From: Trema orientale
Taxonomy: Eukaryota; Streptophyta; Magnoliopsida; Rosales; Cannabaceae
Reading direction: 5' to 3'
Length of the DNA: 64,000 nt
Assembly: GCA_002914845.1 (NCBI GenBank)
Contig: JXTC01000518.1
Span: 62,001-126,000, forward strand
The stretch's first letter is position 1, and each line of letters opens with the position of its first letter. The notes beneath the pieces are model-generated. The model was given only the letters and a program-made list of their open reading frames with translations, was not told where the DNA came from and ran no database searches. The position numbers were made by a program, and so were the translations under genes. Positions 35,619 through 48,581 of this stretch are shown here, in pieces.

Positions 35619-38600
35619 TCATAATTTAGAGTGCTGTCTCCAAGGGCATCCACCTTCGAACGCTTGCTCTAACACATCTTCCATCCGCTTTGCAAGTAGA
35701 ATCTGTTGAAAAGATTTCAAGAAAGATGACACAAGGACAAGGTTCCAGTTCACGGTGACATTTCATGCGAAAATCAACAAAGACCCATTGGGGTAAACAA
35801 AGCACCAATGGGATGAAAAATGGCCCCATTTGACCACCATCGCCAAAAGGGCTATTTGAGGTACAAAATCTCATCTGATCTGTTACATCTTTATGTAGAG
35901 GGTATTGTGTCAACACTATATTTATGTTCACTAAGCCAGCAGCCTCTCTCTTCTTTTCCCCATTTTTTAGAAGTATGTTTTCCCTGCTCTATTGACTCGT
36001 ATTTATGAGATATGCTGATGATCCCAATACATTTATTTCATTTTATTTTGATACAATTTACTAGTGTATTTAAGAAAATTACCTCTAGACTGGCTAGCAC
36101 GGCTGGTGGTACTTCAACCAAGTCTTTCAAATTTCTCTCCGGTAGGATAACTCTCTTGATACCATAACGATGTGCTGCCAATATCTGCACAAATACAGAT
36201 AATGATTCAGTCCAGTACTGCATTAACTACTATGCATCCACGTATCTCATTCAGAAACTACATAACACTGATAGCCATTTGATCGGACAATGTTTCTGCA
36301 ATATGCAGAAGATTCTGATCCCTCAAAAAGGATTTGACTACCACCATTTTCGTTTCTCTAAAGAACGGTAAATAAATTGATTACTATCCATCTTAGTATG
36401 CGGTCGTAATCAATAAGGGAATTACAAATTAAAATGTGTATTGGAAGTGAATATCATACTTCATTTCCTAAACCATTTCACAGTTTACATTGTACTCTAG
36501 GACAAAACTCTATTAAGCTAAAGGTACCAATCTTTTACAAAGTACAAACACGAGAAGAGTAGGAAAATGGAGTGAGAAAAGCAAACCTTATCCTTGATTC
36601 CACCAACAGGTAGTACAAGACCCCTCAACGTCATTTCTCCTGTCATTGCCGTATCTGCTCTGACTCTTTTTTGACTGAACAATGAAACTAGTGCTGTCAC
36701 TAGAGTCACACCTGCAGATGGCCCATCCTTGGGTACAGCCCCAGCAGGAAAATGTACATGAATGTCTCGACCTTCCAGAAGACTGATTCCCTCAGCAGCT
36801 GCCAAATTAAGATCGGTTGCCCTCGCTCTAACCTAGAACATTTGAAGAATCCCTCAATTATAATAACATAGAAAAAACTCCTCTTTTTCTTTCCCCCCTT
36901 TTTTTTCCATGTTAAAGAATGAGATTGAGGAATAATGAAAACTGAAAACTATTATAAGGTCAGCTGATACATCTAGACGGGGATGTACATATGCAATAAG
37001 AAAATGTACATATAGTACATATGTAACAGTGTAACACCAGACACTAAATCAATTTGATGATCCAGCTTACATAAGCAACAAAACTCAATTCAAACGCAAG
37101 ACTGTTAAGACAACAGCAGGAATATTTAATTTCTCACTTAAAGACAGGACACAAAAGTTTGTCCAGAAAAATTACCCATGTCAATGCTATTTGCGCTGAT
37201 TCTTTAATAACATCTCCAAGCTGACCAGTTAGATGTAATTCACCCTTCCCTGCCATTGCCGTGGCCTCCACAAACTGGACCTCTCCACCAAAAGAAGTCC
37301 AAACAAGCCCAACAGATATACCAGGCGATGCAACTCGCTCTGCAGCTTCTCTATCATCAAACCTAGGAGGCTGCATGCAATTATGCAATATAAATAAAAA
37401 CCTCAAATCTCCAAACAAGCATGATGAACGCAATCGGAATATCACAATGAGAAAGCATAAAGCATCACAAATGGCTTGCCCTAGTTCCTGAACAACAACA
37501 ACATAGATTAGGAGCTTAAGCCTATAACAAAGGATGGGACAGAGACACAATTTACAAGGATAAACTCCAGGGAGCATACTGCTAGCCACCCCAATCCATC
37601 AGTCTCATATTAAACAGGAACTAGGACAGCTGATCTATGGACTAGGCCTGGGTCTATCCAGTCATGATAAAGTGAAATCTCAAATGTTTTATTCTAATGC
37701 AATTTTTCAGTTCTACTCCTATGTTGAGTGCTTTTTCATTATGAAAGAACCATGAACCATTTAATTAAGAAAACAAATCTGAAACTTCACTTGATAGGTA
37801 ATCCAAACATTCATCTGCAAATAAAATCTACCATCAGAACCTGCTACAGAAACACTTTGCTAGAAAGCACTGTCTGATACGAAGACTACATAGATATGAT
37901 CTTCCCAGACTATGCACTTAGAAGTTTGTGGAATATAACATTTGAAAAATTGGTATCAAATCCAAGAACTGAAATTTAACTTTACCATCTTCCATCTTCC
38001 ACCCAAATGCATGTGAACTCCAAAAAGAAAGCATCCAGATAATAAGAAAGTAAGGAAAATAGAAGGTAGGAAGCATAATTACCCCTAGAACTTTCTCCAA
38101 CATAGCCTCATCCACAACTAATGGTGAAACAAACTTAAATGTGTCTGCTATATCATGATTATTTACAGCCATTGGAATGACTTCCATTTCCACTTCAGCT
38201 CCATCAGCAAGTCTATTTTCCAAAATTGGTGAAGCAAGCTGGTGTACATTTTTGTTCAACGGAGCAGCTTGTTCTTGCTCTGCAACTCTTACTGCTGCAG
38301 CACGAGCCAAAGATGCCAAGTTCCTCTCAAGATTTCGCACACCAGCCTCTCTAGTGTATCTTTGAATAACAAGTTTTACCATGTCCTGCCACAGTAAAGA
38401 AGCATTTAAATGCACTCAGCATAATTTGGCTATGAACTTGAGATAATCCATATCTGTGACAAAAGAGCTATACATTCTAAACCTTTAAAACAGGGATCTT
38501 TCTATAAAAGACGTGATTAAGAATTACTTCTCTAAACATATTACCAAGTAAACTCAATACCTCAGGTATTTGGAGAAACTCAGAGCTCAACCCATGCTGA

Positions 38601-41600
38601 TCAAGAACTCGTGGAATTAAATGGCCCATAGCTATCTTCAGCTTTTCTTCTGGTGTATATCCAGGCAGCTCAATGACTTCCATCCTGTCCAAGAGTGGTG
38701 GAGGAATAGGCTGCACTCTATTTGCTGTTGCCACGAAAACTACCTTTGAAAGGTCAAATGGAACATTTAAATAACTATGGACCATTAATTAAGGAATCAC
38801 TTTGGATATAAAGGCATTCATGAGCCAGAGAGTACTCAAATAGGCACTGCAACTTCTAGAAAGTCTAACTACCTTCCACACCAACCAACCTTCCCACTTT
38901 CCCTCAGGAAGAGAGAGAGGGGGGGGGGGGGGAATCCTCATGTAATATGAAAAATCTCACTGATAAATCTTTTTTCCTAGAAACTTCCAATTTGAGACAG
39001 GAGACAGGAAGAAAATGCAAGAAACACTTTGGACATATCACTTTTTAGAGCATGTTTATATGACTTATCACAGTGTAAATGCAAAAACTCAGTGACGAGC
39101 CAATCCATTACTTCATGGGCAATTACGATATAACAGATAAAATTAATATTTTGATAAGAAAACACTACTTCATTTACGTCAACTATCAGGAGATTACTTT
39201 GATTTAACCTTCCAGGTCTACATAAAAATATACTTCCAAAACACCAATCTTAAAAGGTGTAACAGGAGTTCTAGGAATTAGGTATTCAGGTAATATCAAG
39301 GTCCGTGAACAAAATTTTCAGGAGAAAAAAAGAAAAAAAACTAAATCAAAATTAAAATGAAACCAGTTTATTGAGAGTCATGATTCACCAAAAGACATCA
39401 TAAAGAAAGTAGGATACTGATCATTGAACGTTCTATTTTGCTCAGGATCAAGAACCTCCAGTAGAGCTGAGGCTGGATCACCACGTACATCAGACCCTGT
39501 CTTGTCAATTTCATCTAGCAACATGACAGGATTACACACGGCCACTCTCTGAAATACCAAATAACAAAATGAAATTAACTTATTATAGCATGTTAGTCCT
39601 ATTACATTGACTTGTGACCGTGTGCACATAAAATAAGTAAATATTTTGTTGTTTGTTTTTCAGTAGTCAAATATCGCAATAGCAATGCATTATCAAACTA
39701 CCTTTAATCCATCAATGAGTCTCCCAGGCATACTTCCAATGTATGTCCTCCTATGGCCTCTAATATCAGCCTCATCCTTAACACCACCAAGAGATATGCG
39801 TATGAATTTCCTTCCCAAAGCAGCAGCAATAGATGAAGCCAAAGATGTTTTCCCAACACCTGGTGGGCCAACAAAACACAAGACTGGGCCTCTGGCGTCT
39901 GGTTTGAGCTGCAAGACAAAACGACTGAATCCCCATGAGCATCAACTTCCAAACTCAAACGTCATAAACACTAGGAAAATCAAGAACTAGATAAATGATC
40001 ACCTTGCNCTTTGACCAAACCATAGTGGTCAATATCAAGACGTTCTTTGGCAGCTCTCAAGTCTAATTCAAGCTCCTCGGAAGCCTTCTGCCAGGGAAGA
40101 TCAGCAAGAAGCTCCAGGTAAACACGTGAACTATTATATCCAGGTTGCTGGGGTTGCATCTTTTTAAGCCTCCTGAGACACATGAATTGAAGGAAAAGAT
40201 ATACCTATAAATATATATACATATATATATATATATGAAACAAAGTTCTAGCGTTTATTTATCAAAATATCTTAAACAATGTCTAATTCATGTTCCTCGC
40301 TTGTCTTATTGAGGACAGTTTATCCTCTATTAGCCCTCATAATGCTTCAGAAAAGTTTATCAAATAAATAGTTTGTGTTTTCCTTTCTAGTAAGATACAA
40401 AACTTGGAACAAGAAAACAAAAAATGAACACAGATTAAGGTTGGGAAGGTTGTTACAACTTATCTAGGCAAGATACAATGTGATATAATAAATATAATCT
40501 AGAACCAGAACCAGATGACATTGTTATCTCTCAGGGCTCCCATATGTGCACCGACATTAATATTAAGCGTTATTGGCTTTGGGCACGAAACCATGAAGGT
40601 GACAACTAATTTAGGAATTAAGAAGTGAACCTGTTGCATTTCTATATTCAAAGGCTCCCAAAATATATATATATATTTATTTAAAAAAAATCTTGAGCAA
40701 GATTGAGTAGTATCTATTGTAACTTTTGTAAGATAGAGACACTACTTCAATTTACACACTAGAAGATAATATTAATCCGCACAATCATAAGGATGTAAAC
40801 CCTTATTCTTTCTTCTCAGTTCTCACGAGATCATACCTTAACTCCCGCTGCGCATGCTTCCAAATATTTGTAGGCATTCCTGCACTTTGCATCTTTCTTT
40901 CCAGTGTAGCTACATCATCTTCATCGTCATCATTGTCACCGAGCTCCTCCTTGATGGCTCTCATCTAGAATGGTTTTTTTTTTTTTTTAAAGAAAATAAT
41001 TTTAATTAAATGTAAAGGAAAATATAACAGAGAAAAAAAAAACCAATAGGAGGGCCAGAAGTTCACCTAAACTAAACCAAACAGATAAGACAAAATAAAA
41101 AGCAGAAACTTCACCAAATTCTTACGGTTTATAAAGAATTAAAGGCACTAGAAAACAGAATATTTTTAAACTCCTTTACTACTATGCCCCTAAAATTAAA
41201 TTCTTCTACTAATTGAGGCAAGGACCAAAAAAACATTATTGATAGATAAACAAGCACAGATTGAGGTAAGCAATTAACATGAAATATGTAGACAGTTATG
41301 CTTGCTGGAAGAAACATAGGGAAGAAAAAGGGATCGATTAAAAAGACTATATTCTGTTTGGTGATTGAGAGGAAAAGGGGAAATTTGACCTTGAATGAAG
41401 GAAATCCTGGCAGTAAATAGAGAGGAAGAATGGATCATTTTTAATTTTGACCTTTGGGCCAAAAAGCTTACATCTGATTCAGATACAAAGGATTATATAA
41501 CCATCCATTCCCAATTCCTTCAAACAATAAAGACATGATGGGAGAGCTAACCTGCTGTCGCAAAAGAAACTCTTTTTGTGATTTTGATAACTGACCCTCA

Positions 41601-44476
41601 ACTTTTTGTGTAATCTTCTCTGCTACTCGAATGGACTGTAACAAGGCATCACTCAAATTATCCCATAAAAGTGAGAAGAAGCATAAGGAATGCTGGATTC
41701 ATACATTAACCAAGGGTAAATCAAGAATTACCTGTAAATGCCTATCAACTAATTCTGTAGCTTTTGAAAGCCTTACTTTCAGGTCAACTGAATCCAACAT
41801 ACACAGTTGCTCCTCAAAACTTATCTCAAAGCTAGCAACAAATATATCTGCCAATTTGTGAACTGGAACCGTCTCCAAAAGAACTTTTGTTCTTCCACCA
41901 GTTTTTTGTTTCTGTGAATAAAAATGAAAGTAGAAGTTAATGACAAAAATATACTTGGTGGATGCTCTTCAACCAAATCCCACATCGCATCCCAAGTGCC
42001 ACTGCTAAAACAAATTAGTGCCAGAGAAGTTGCATGATACCACCATAAACATATTTCAAATTTAACAATCATTAGACAGCAAATCAACCATCCCAAACAT
42101 TATTGACAGAAAATATTATGCAAACACATTTTCCTGATACATTAATATAAATACAAGTAAAACTCAGTCTTATAGGTCTTGAACAACATTTAAGTAGTCT
42201 AAAGGGGAAACGACCAAACAAGAGTAAAATGTCGAGATATTAACAATAATATGCAGAACTGATTCTAAAGACCAAGGCAGATAACTATGAAGAAGAAGAA
42301 GAACACAATATTTTCTAACTTCATTCTCTAGGAAGTTCCCAGTAAAGTGATGTCATTTACCTGCTCAAGAACAGATATCAGCTCCATGGCAGTTGCCTTG
42401 AATTGCCGAGATAATGTTACGAAATCTGGATCTTGCTCAACTTGATCCATCTCTATTTAAATATTATGAACAAAAATCAATAAAAATAAGCTGAAAGACC
42501 TAAGATCATAACTATTAATCATGATAAAAACAACACAATGAAACACCTAAGATCATAACTGTTAATCATGATACAAACAACACAATGTACGTAAAAGTTC
42601 TCAAATTGGGAACTTATGCATCTAAAGTAGAAAACAAGACATTTGAAAGTGAGGAGCTCTTATAATATTGTCAACTCAAATATGAAGTCCATGATGTCAA
42701 AGTCAAAGTGAGGAAGAAAATGAAAACTGCACAAAACCAAATAACAGTAACATTTATCTTCTATCTAAGCCAACTACTTCATCCAACAAACAAGTCTAGG
42801 TTCTTCCTTATCAATGAAGACTGATAACTCACGCATCCTCCCTTCGTCTATTTTATGCTAGCTCCTTTTCATATTCTTAATATATAATCAGCATATGAAC
42901 TTTTCTTCTTTACATATCACGAGAGCCTTAAATTATTATGACATAACAGTTATTTGCAGATATCATCGGGTCTGATTAGTTGTTACTAAGACCACAGGAA
43001 AAAAAATAAAAAAAAATAGAAGAACCAGTAACATAAAAAATAGAAGAACCAGTAACATAAAACATGTCCAACCCTTCATAACTAGTAAACCAACTGATAA
43101 ACCTAATATCTTCTAACAAAAAAAAAAAATTACAGTTGCATACTTAATTGAAAACTTACCAGCCTTTGTCATTTCAAGTGGAGATATCCTCGCAGTATAG
43201 TATGTTCCCCTTGTGCTAAGTTCCTGAACACTGAATCTACACAAACCTTCAAGGACAACTATATAGGTAACTCTCCCGCTTGGCTTCTCCACTCCTCTCG
43301 ACAAATGCAAAGCACGAGCAGCAACTCCCCTGAGAATATACATATGATTATGACTCTCACAATTGGTAGAGAACCACCACGCGCGCTCTCCAAAATAAAA
43401 TAAATGGTGAAATTTGCAAGAGGATAACAGAAAGCAAAATCAAATGTAGGACAAACCCAAACAAACATAAAACCTTGTTCAAACGTTCAAGGCCGGAAAA
43501 ACTGGTCAAGAAATATACAATTCGAAACTAGAAGTTGCACCAATTAGATGGACTATCCTCTGTACTCTAATGAAAACAAAAACTAAACATTTTGAGAACA
43601 CAAATGTTTGATATGGCTATACCTTGTATGCCAATGAATAACTTCCTGCTGATTTTTCCCATCAAGCTTCTGAGACTCTGACGCACCCACTTGAATTCTC
43701 GAGCTTCTCTCTCCCGAATCACTTCCCACACCTATTCAAAATGATTCCATTCCACTTAATAAACTGATACAATTCCTCCACACCAAATGAAAAACAAGTC
43801 AAAAAAGATCACCTTGAGATAACACAGGCGCTACTGCTGCCGCCTCCGCAGCATCTCGAACGGGAAGAATCCCAATTAATCCCTTCTCTTCCCGCTGCCA
43901 CAACTCTTGCTCCACCAATTTCACACTGCATTTCATTTAGATATCAAACGAACGGTACAAAATTCACGAATACATAATGATTAATTAATCACTAATCCCG
44001 TACACGTTTCAGAATTCAAAATTTTCTTTCTCTTCTTCAACCAATTCAGAAAAACATACAGAAATTACTTCAATCCAAGCTTCAAAAAAAAAAAAAAAGA
44101 ATAAAATTCAAAATAAGATTGGATTCAATTGTCCTGAATTCCTTATTCCAAAATGATATAATTCATAAAATAATAACTGTCCTTCGATTTCTAACAAAGC
44201 TTGGGAAAATGAAAAATTCTCCAAACAAGCCAGAAACACCGAACAATCCTCAGCTAAGTTTAAATTTCATCCATGATCGCCAAGCTCAAGAATCATAGCC
44301 CAAAAAAACACGAGTTTTCCCGGAAAATTCAGGGAAAAAAAAAAAATAACAACAACAACAACAACGAACCTACTAGGCGAAGTGCATCGAATTCGAATGA
44401 TGGCGCCAGGTAGAAGGACCTTGTTCCTGAAAGGAAGGATCCCAAGGCGAGTGGGGAGCTCTACGGATTCCGCCAT
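35619..44476 (-). CDS. LON2: Lon protease homolog 2, peroxisomal (17 exons)
   Basis: ATP-dependent serine protease and chaperone of the peroxisomal matrix, involved in matrix protein quality control and import and in seed peroxisome remodelling. Exons (genomic, 5' to 3' on the minus strand): 44370-44476, 43813-43925, 43623-43731, 43160-43329, 42361-42452, 41732-41911, 41552-41635, 40837-40964, 40003-40172, 39702-39908, 39418-39548, 38561-38774, 38083-38385, 37176-37370, 36587-36832, 36083-36184, 35619-35702. The start [19 protein letters not shown] opens the Lon N-terminal domain. Walker A is GPPGVGKTS (409-417) and Walker B is MLLDE (473-477). The catalytic dyad is Ser784 (in KDGPSAG) and Lys827 (in GGIKDK). 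The C terminus is SKL, a PTS1 peroxisome signal. As printed, the exons sum to 2635 nt, one base off frame. The N at 40008 stands for about 33 missing bases, which restores 888 residues, the length I recall for Arabidopsis LON2. Confidence 0.96.
40008..40008. other. LON2: Unresolved base hiding about 33 bp of LON2 coding sequence
   Basis: On the minus strand the exon reads GTCAAAG, N, GCAAG, then the GTGATC donor. The family has V-K, then about eleven conserved residues of the QRIIEYLAV type, then R-K at this spot. GCAAG fits the end of that Arg-Lys pair. The frame arithmetic also needs a multiple of three bases in place of the single N. This is best read as an assembly gap closed with one N. 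Confidence 0.8.
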
Positions 44477-44650
44477 GGTTGCAATTGAGGACCAAAGAAA
44501 AAAAGGAAAGAAAATTTACAGAGGGAAGAAGAAGAAGAAGACAAAGCTTTGGAACCCAAGGGAATGGAATGGTATGGTATGGTATGGTCCGTCCGTACGG
44601 TTGGGTCTGGTGGTTCAGTCATATAAAAAGAAGCTCAAAAACTTGTTCAG

Positions 44651-44732
<82 letters not shown>

Positions 44733-44830
44733 CGCTCAAAACGACGACGCCCTTTACTTCATTCCATTTCGTCCACTTCTTCCTCATCTAACTTTTGTTG
44801 TTTGCTTTTGTTTTTCTAGATATTTATATA
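44477..44830 (-). promoter_or_regulatory. LON2 5' UTR and promoter-proximal region with an 81-bp poly-A/T tract
   Basis: Directly upstream of the LON2 ATG (minus strand) is a pyrimidine-rich leader typical of plant 5' UTRs. A short (ATGGT)n tract lies at about 44567-44586. An uninterrupted run of 81 A (T on the LON2 strand) spans 44651-44731, about 175-255 bp upstream of the start codon. Lysine-rich open frames here on the plus strand are artefacts of this tract. Confidence 0.7.
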
Positions 44831-45954
44831 TCGACTTTATTTTCTTACAAACCCCTTGGACTTTTTTATATTTCGTTTTACCACCTTATTTATCCCATAA
44901 TCCAACTAATTGCCACGAACAGTCCACTTTAGAGTTAGTAGCACTTTAGGCTTTAGCTTACCTTAGCTTACCTCGAGCATGTACACCTTATTAATATTTT
45001 GAAAAATATAGTAAAAACTTATATATATATAATTATTTTGGAAAATTGAAAAAAGGCACAAGATTTAATTTCAAACCATTCAAAAAAATATTTCAAACAC
45101 GTGAGCTTTTTACCTCCCAAAAAAAAACACGTGAGCTTTTTGCTTTTTAATATTGCATTCAAAGGTGGAGCTAATCTTAAAATTTAGTAGGAGTATTAAG
45201 GTCTATAAGTTATATAGTTTAGAGCTTTAGTATAATTTTGGTCAATTTTCAGTAGAGGTATAGGACTATTTTGACCCATTATTAGTAAAGCTAAAGGTAC
45301 AAATTTTTTTCTTTTAAAATACATGTAAAAAAATTTTTTTTTCCCAAAATCCAGTAGAAGCATATGCCTCCATGAGCCCCTTATCTCTCGGCCACTTGCA
45401 CTTGTCCTAACACCTTATTATTAGATAGTTTCGTCTGTTTTCCGCATTTTATTACGATTTTTTTTTTTAGAGAAGAATTTGATACTAATTTTGATTATAT
45501 AAGAAATTGGGTAATTAATTCTCATTAATTAGAAACCTAAGTTTATCGAATATTTCATTTTTGTGTATATAACGCCAATTTAATTTCTCGTACATCTACA
45601 TTAACATTTTCGGAAAAATCTATTTACTTTTTGAAAAGTTAATTGAGTAAGAAAACAAAATTGGAAAGTTGTCATAGAAAATTCATTTTCTTTCGTACTT
45701 TCATGAGAAAGCCCTGTATATCCAGAAACCTCAAAATATTTCTTTGATATACTGCCTAGAAAAGACCTGGACAATGCCATGTGTTTGTAACTTTGTATTA
45801 AAATATGATAAAATTGTAAAATTGTAGATATACATATTTACCTATCTTGAAGGACTGACTACCTATTTAACCATTTTTGAGCTCAAAACTCAGTATATGA
45901 CCAAACTCAAAAATTTATAACTAAATGTTAAACTCACTTAATGATAAAAATAAA
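44831..45954. other. AT-rich intergenic spacer
   Basis: No gene is supported. I saw only low-complexity AT-rich DNA. A weak GGTGGAGCTAA motif near 45163 may be a relic of a hAT-like end, but no partner was found. Confidence 0.45.
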
Positions 45955-46262
45955 AGAGAAATTTAAGTGGATGACCAATATTTTAAATTTGATTAAAAAG
46001 ATGTCCATTGATTAAAAAGATGTCCACTTTTTAAATTTTATAGCTAAATGTCCAAGTATATATATTTTTACACTTAGTAGATAAACATATCTACTAATTT
46101 TAGTTACTGTAATGAAATATACCAGGTATATACTTTTTTATACTTGGTATATAAAGTTTTATACCTGGTATATAAGCATATATACCGGACATTTTACTAT
46201 AATATTTGACAAATGGACATTTACTTAAATTGGGCCCAAAATTTGGTCATATTTCTATATGG
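45955..46262 (+). repeat. Copy 1 of a 0.3-kb dispersed repeat (inverted relative to copy 2)
   Basis: It begins near AAGAGAAATTTAAGTGGATG and ends near CCCAAAATTTGGTCATATTT. It contains three internal palindrome-like blocks around TATACCTGGTATATA and ATACTTGGTATATA. It matches the reverse complement of 63332-63610 along its full length, with moderate divergence. It is non-coding and probably a MITE family. Confidence 0.8.
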
Positions 46263-48299
46263 CCCAAAATAAAAATACAATATTTTTTACAACTGAAACT
46301 ATAAAAAGAATGGACATTTAGCTATAATTTTTAAAGCATAGACATCTATTTAAATTAATTTTTAAAAAATTAGTCATTCACTTAATTTTTTCTTCTTTTT
46401 TTTAATTGAAAAGTCTCTCTATGTGTCTCATCTAATCTGGAGGGGGAAAAAAACAAATGTACGAATAAAAAAGTCAATTAATATATTTAGATGAAATACA
46501 AATTAAGGGATTATATTGACAAACTTATGTGGGCACCCCTTTTTATAGAAAAAAAAAAAAAAAAAAAAAAAAAAGACATCCAAATTAAGTCTAATAAAAT
46601 ACCGAGGAATTATATTAACACCCCTCATTGGCATTTAAGCACCCCTCTTTTTTATAAAAAAAAACTAAAAAGGACATCTCAAATAAATTTACTAAAGAAC
46701 ATGATGAAAGCACCCTTTATTCTTAGCAGCCCCAATTTATGCTGACATTCTTATACTTCTTGCCTCTTGATCTCCATTTTTGGTTGTATCAAAAAATTGC
46801 ATCAAATTTTGGTCCGTTTTATTTTTCCTCTTACCCAGCTATCTCTACGTTACTTCTATATAGCTAGCGATTTAAAATAAAATCTTCATAGCTCTTTGTT
46901 TTAGTCTCTTTTCCTATTTGTTTTGAGAAGAATAGTTAGCAATATTTTATTATTTTCCACCCTGCAAAACCATTAAAGAAGACAATTTATAGGAATTAGA
47001 CCCAACGAAAAAAAAGTATTAAACAAAAAAGAGTGAAAAAAAATCTCAAGATCGTAAAGAAAAATATTTTTGAGAAAAAAAAAAAGAAAAGGGATTAATT
47101 TCAAGAAGTACATCAACTTGTCGTGCTTTCTAATGTTATCTTAATCATATTAAATTATGGTGTTATAGATTTCAATTGCTCATTTCGAGATTGTCCAATA
47201 AGCAGTTAAGAGAAAGAAAACATAGCTATGTCTAGGAGAGAGTATGAGTGCCTTGGGATAGGAGTTGTCTTTTGTTTTTAATTTTTATCACCGTCCTTAT
47301 TAGTAATTCTAATATTAAATGGGTGTCTTTCTATAATTACGGGTACAAATAAAACTCTCCTAAAATACCGTTAAGTGGACAAAATTATTCTTATATTTTT
47401 AGCACTCTGTTGATACCTTTGATATTCTCACTCTTCATCTCCTATGAATCTGTGATATTCATTTCAATTGTATCAATCGATTTCTTGGATCTTGATCCCA
47501 AACAATTTAAAAGTGTTTCTTTTTCCACATATATTATTATTTAGTTTTTTTCCTGAAAAAAAAAAATCAATCTTCTCTATGAATCGTTTTCTTTAATAAA
47601 ATTTTTTTTTTGTAACTTTTTCTTAATCAACTTTTTGGCGGTCCATTTTTCTATATTATGCAATTGCAGTTTCTTTTTTTCTAATGTCACATTCCCAAAA
47701 ACAATTGAGAAATATTAGTAGGAGAAAAAAGATGCGTAACTGCCTATAAAACGCGGAGAAGGAACACGAAGGAAAAGGACAAAAACTGAAAACAAATAGA
47801 GTTATCACTAAACTTTATTTCAGAAAAAAAAAATATAGATTAAATTTAAGGCTTTGTATAGGATGTTTTCCAAGAATTTTCGAAAACAAAATGTTTCTTT
47901 CTTTAAAAATAAAAAATAAAAATGTTTCTTTATACAAAAGATTAAAGAGGAGAGCATCTTGGGGTGTATTGTGGAGTGAGTAAAGATGTGTCTTTTAATT
48001 TGGAAGTTTTATCAAAGTGTTCTCATTAGTAATTTTACTATTAAAAGGGATACTTATATATTTTGAGGTGGAAAATAAAACTGCCCTACAAAGAAATTGC
48101 TTGATTTCATTTCTAATTAACAATTCGCACAGTAACATAATAGATAGGGGCTGGTGCATTAACTCAAATTAAATTAAAATCAAAATTTGGGTTGGGTCAT
48201 GAGTTTTAAAATAGCAATAAGTACCGTGTCGCATGTAATAATACCAAAGATTTGAGGGGTGACTTTTGGGAAAGCAAAGAGGAAATGATTGGAGGCTTT
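46263..48299. other. AT-rich intergenic spacer with diverged repeats
   Basis: No gene is supported. An A-run lies at 46551-46574. Two diverged blocks near 47225-47385 and 47955-48100 share the phrases TATTAGTAATT and AATAAAACT and may be old copies of one element. The reading frame at 46491-46745 is low complexity. Confidence 0.45.
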
Positions 48300-48490
48300 T
48301 GATCAGGGCCAGTAAACGTCGTTGTCACGAGGAGTTCTGGACCGTCCGATCTCCAGATAAGGTGGGCAATACGCGTCAACGTGTGGTGTGTGGTGGCGTC
48401 AATACCACGACGTCAGCCGTGTCGTGAGTGGCTATGGAGCGGCACATTACGTCGGCTGGCTGTGGGGGCCCACCTTATTGGATTGCCACG
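48300..48490. promoter_or_regulatory. GC-richer patch with clustered ACGT-core and TCP-like motifs
   Basis: In otherwise AT-rich DNA this stretch contains GCCACGTGGA (a G-box), several ACGTC/ACGTG cores, a TGACG-type element and GGGCCCACC (a TCP/site-II-like sequence). AAGGTGGGC at about 48359 and GCCCACCTT at about 48469 form an inverted pair. It looks like a promoter or 5' leader, but no gene follows on either strand. It may be an orphan promoter or a transposon-carried fragment. Confidence 0.4.
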
Positions 48491-48581
48491 TGGAATGAAT
48501 GGATAATGGACTTTTGTTTATTTATTATTTTGCTTTGGAAATGATGCAATTCGATCTACCATTTGCATACAAACTAGATCC

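Noticed and set aside
36038..36223. Treating each LON2 exon as a separate small gene
   Set aside because: Splice sites join all 17 segments in one frame, apart from the N at 40008, giving a full-length Lon protein.
44382..44949. Two open frames of 145-156 codons with long polylysine runs upstream of LON2
   Set aside because: They are produced by the 81-bp A-run and overlap the LON2 first exon or leader on the opposite strand; no domain is present.
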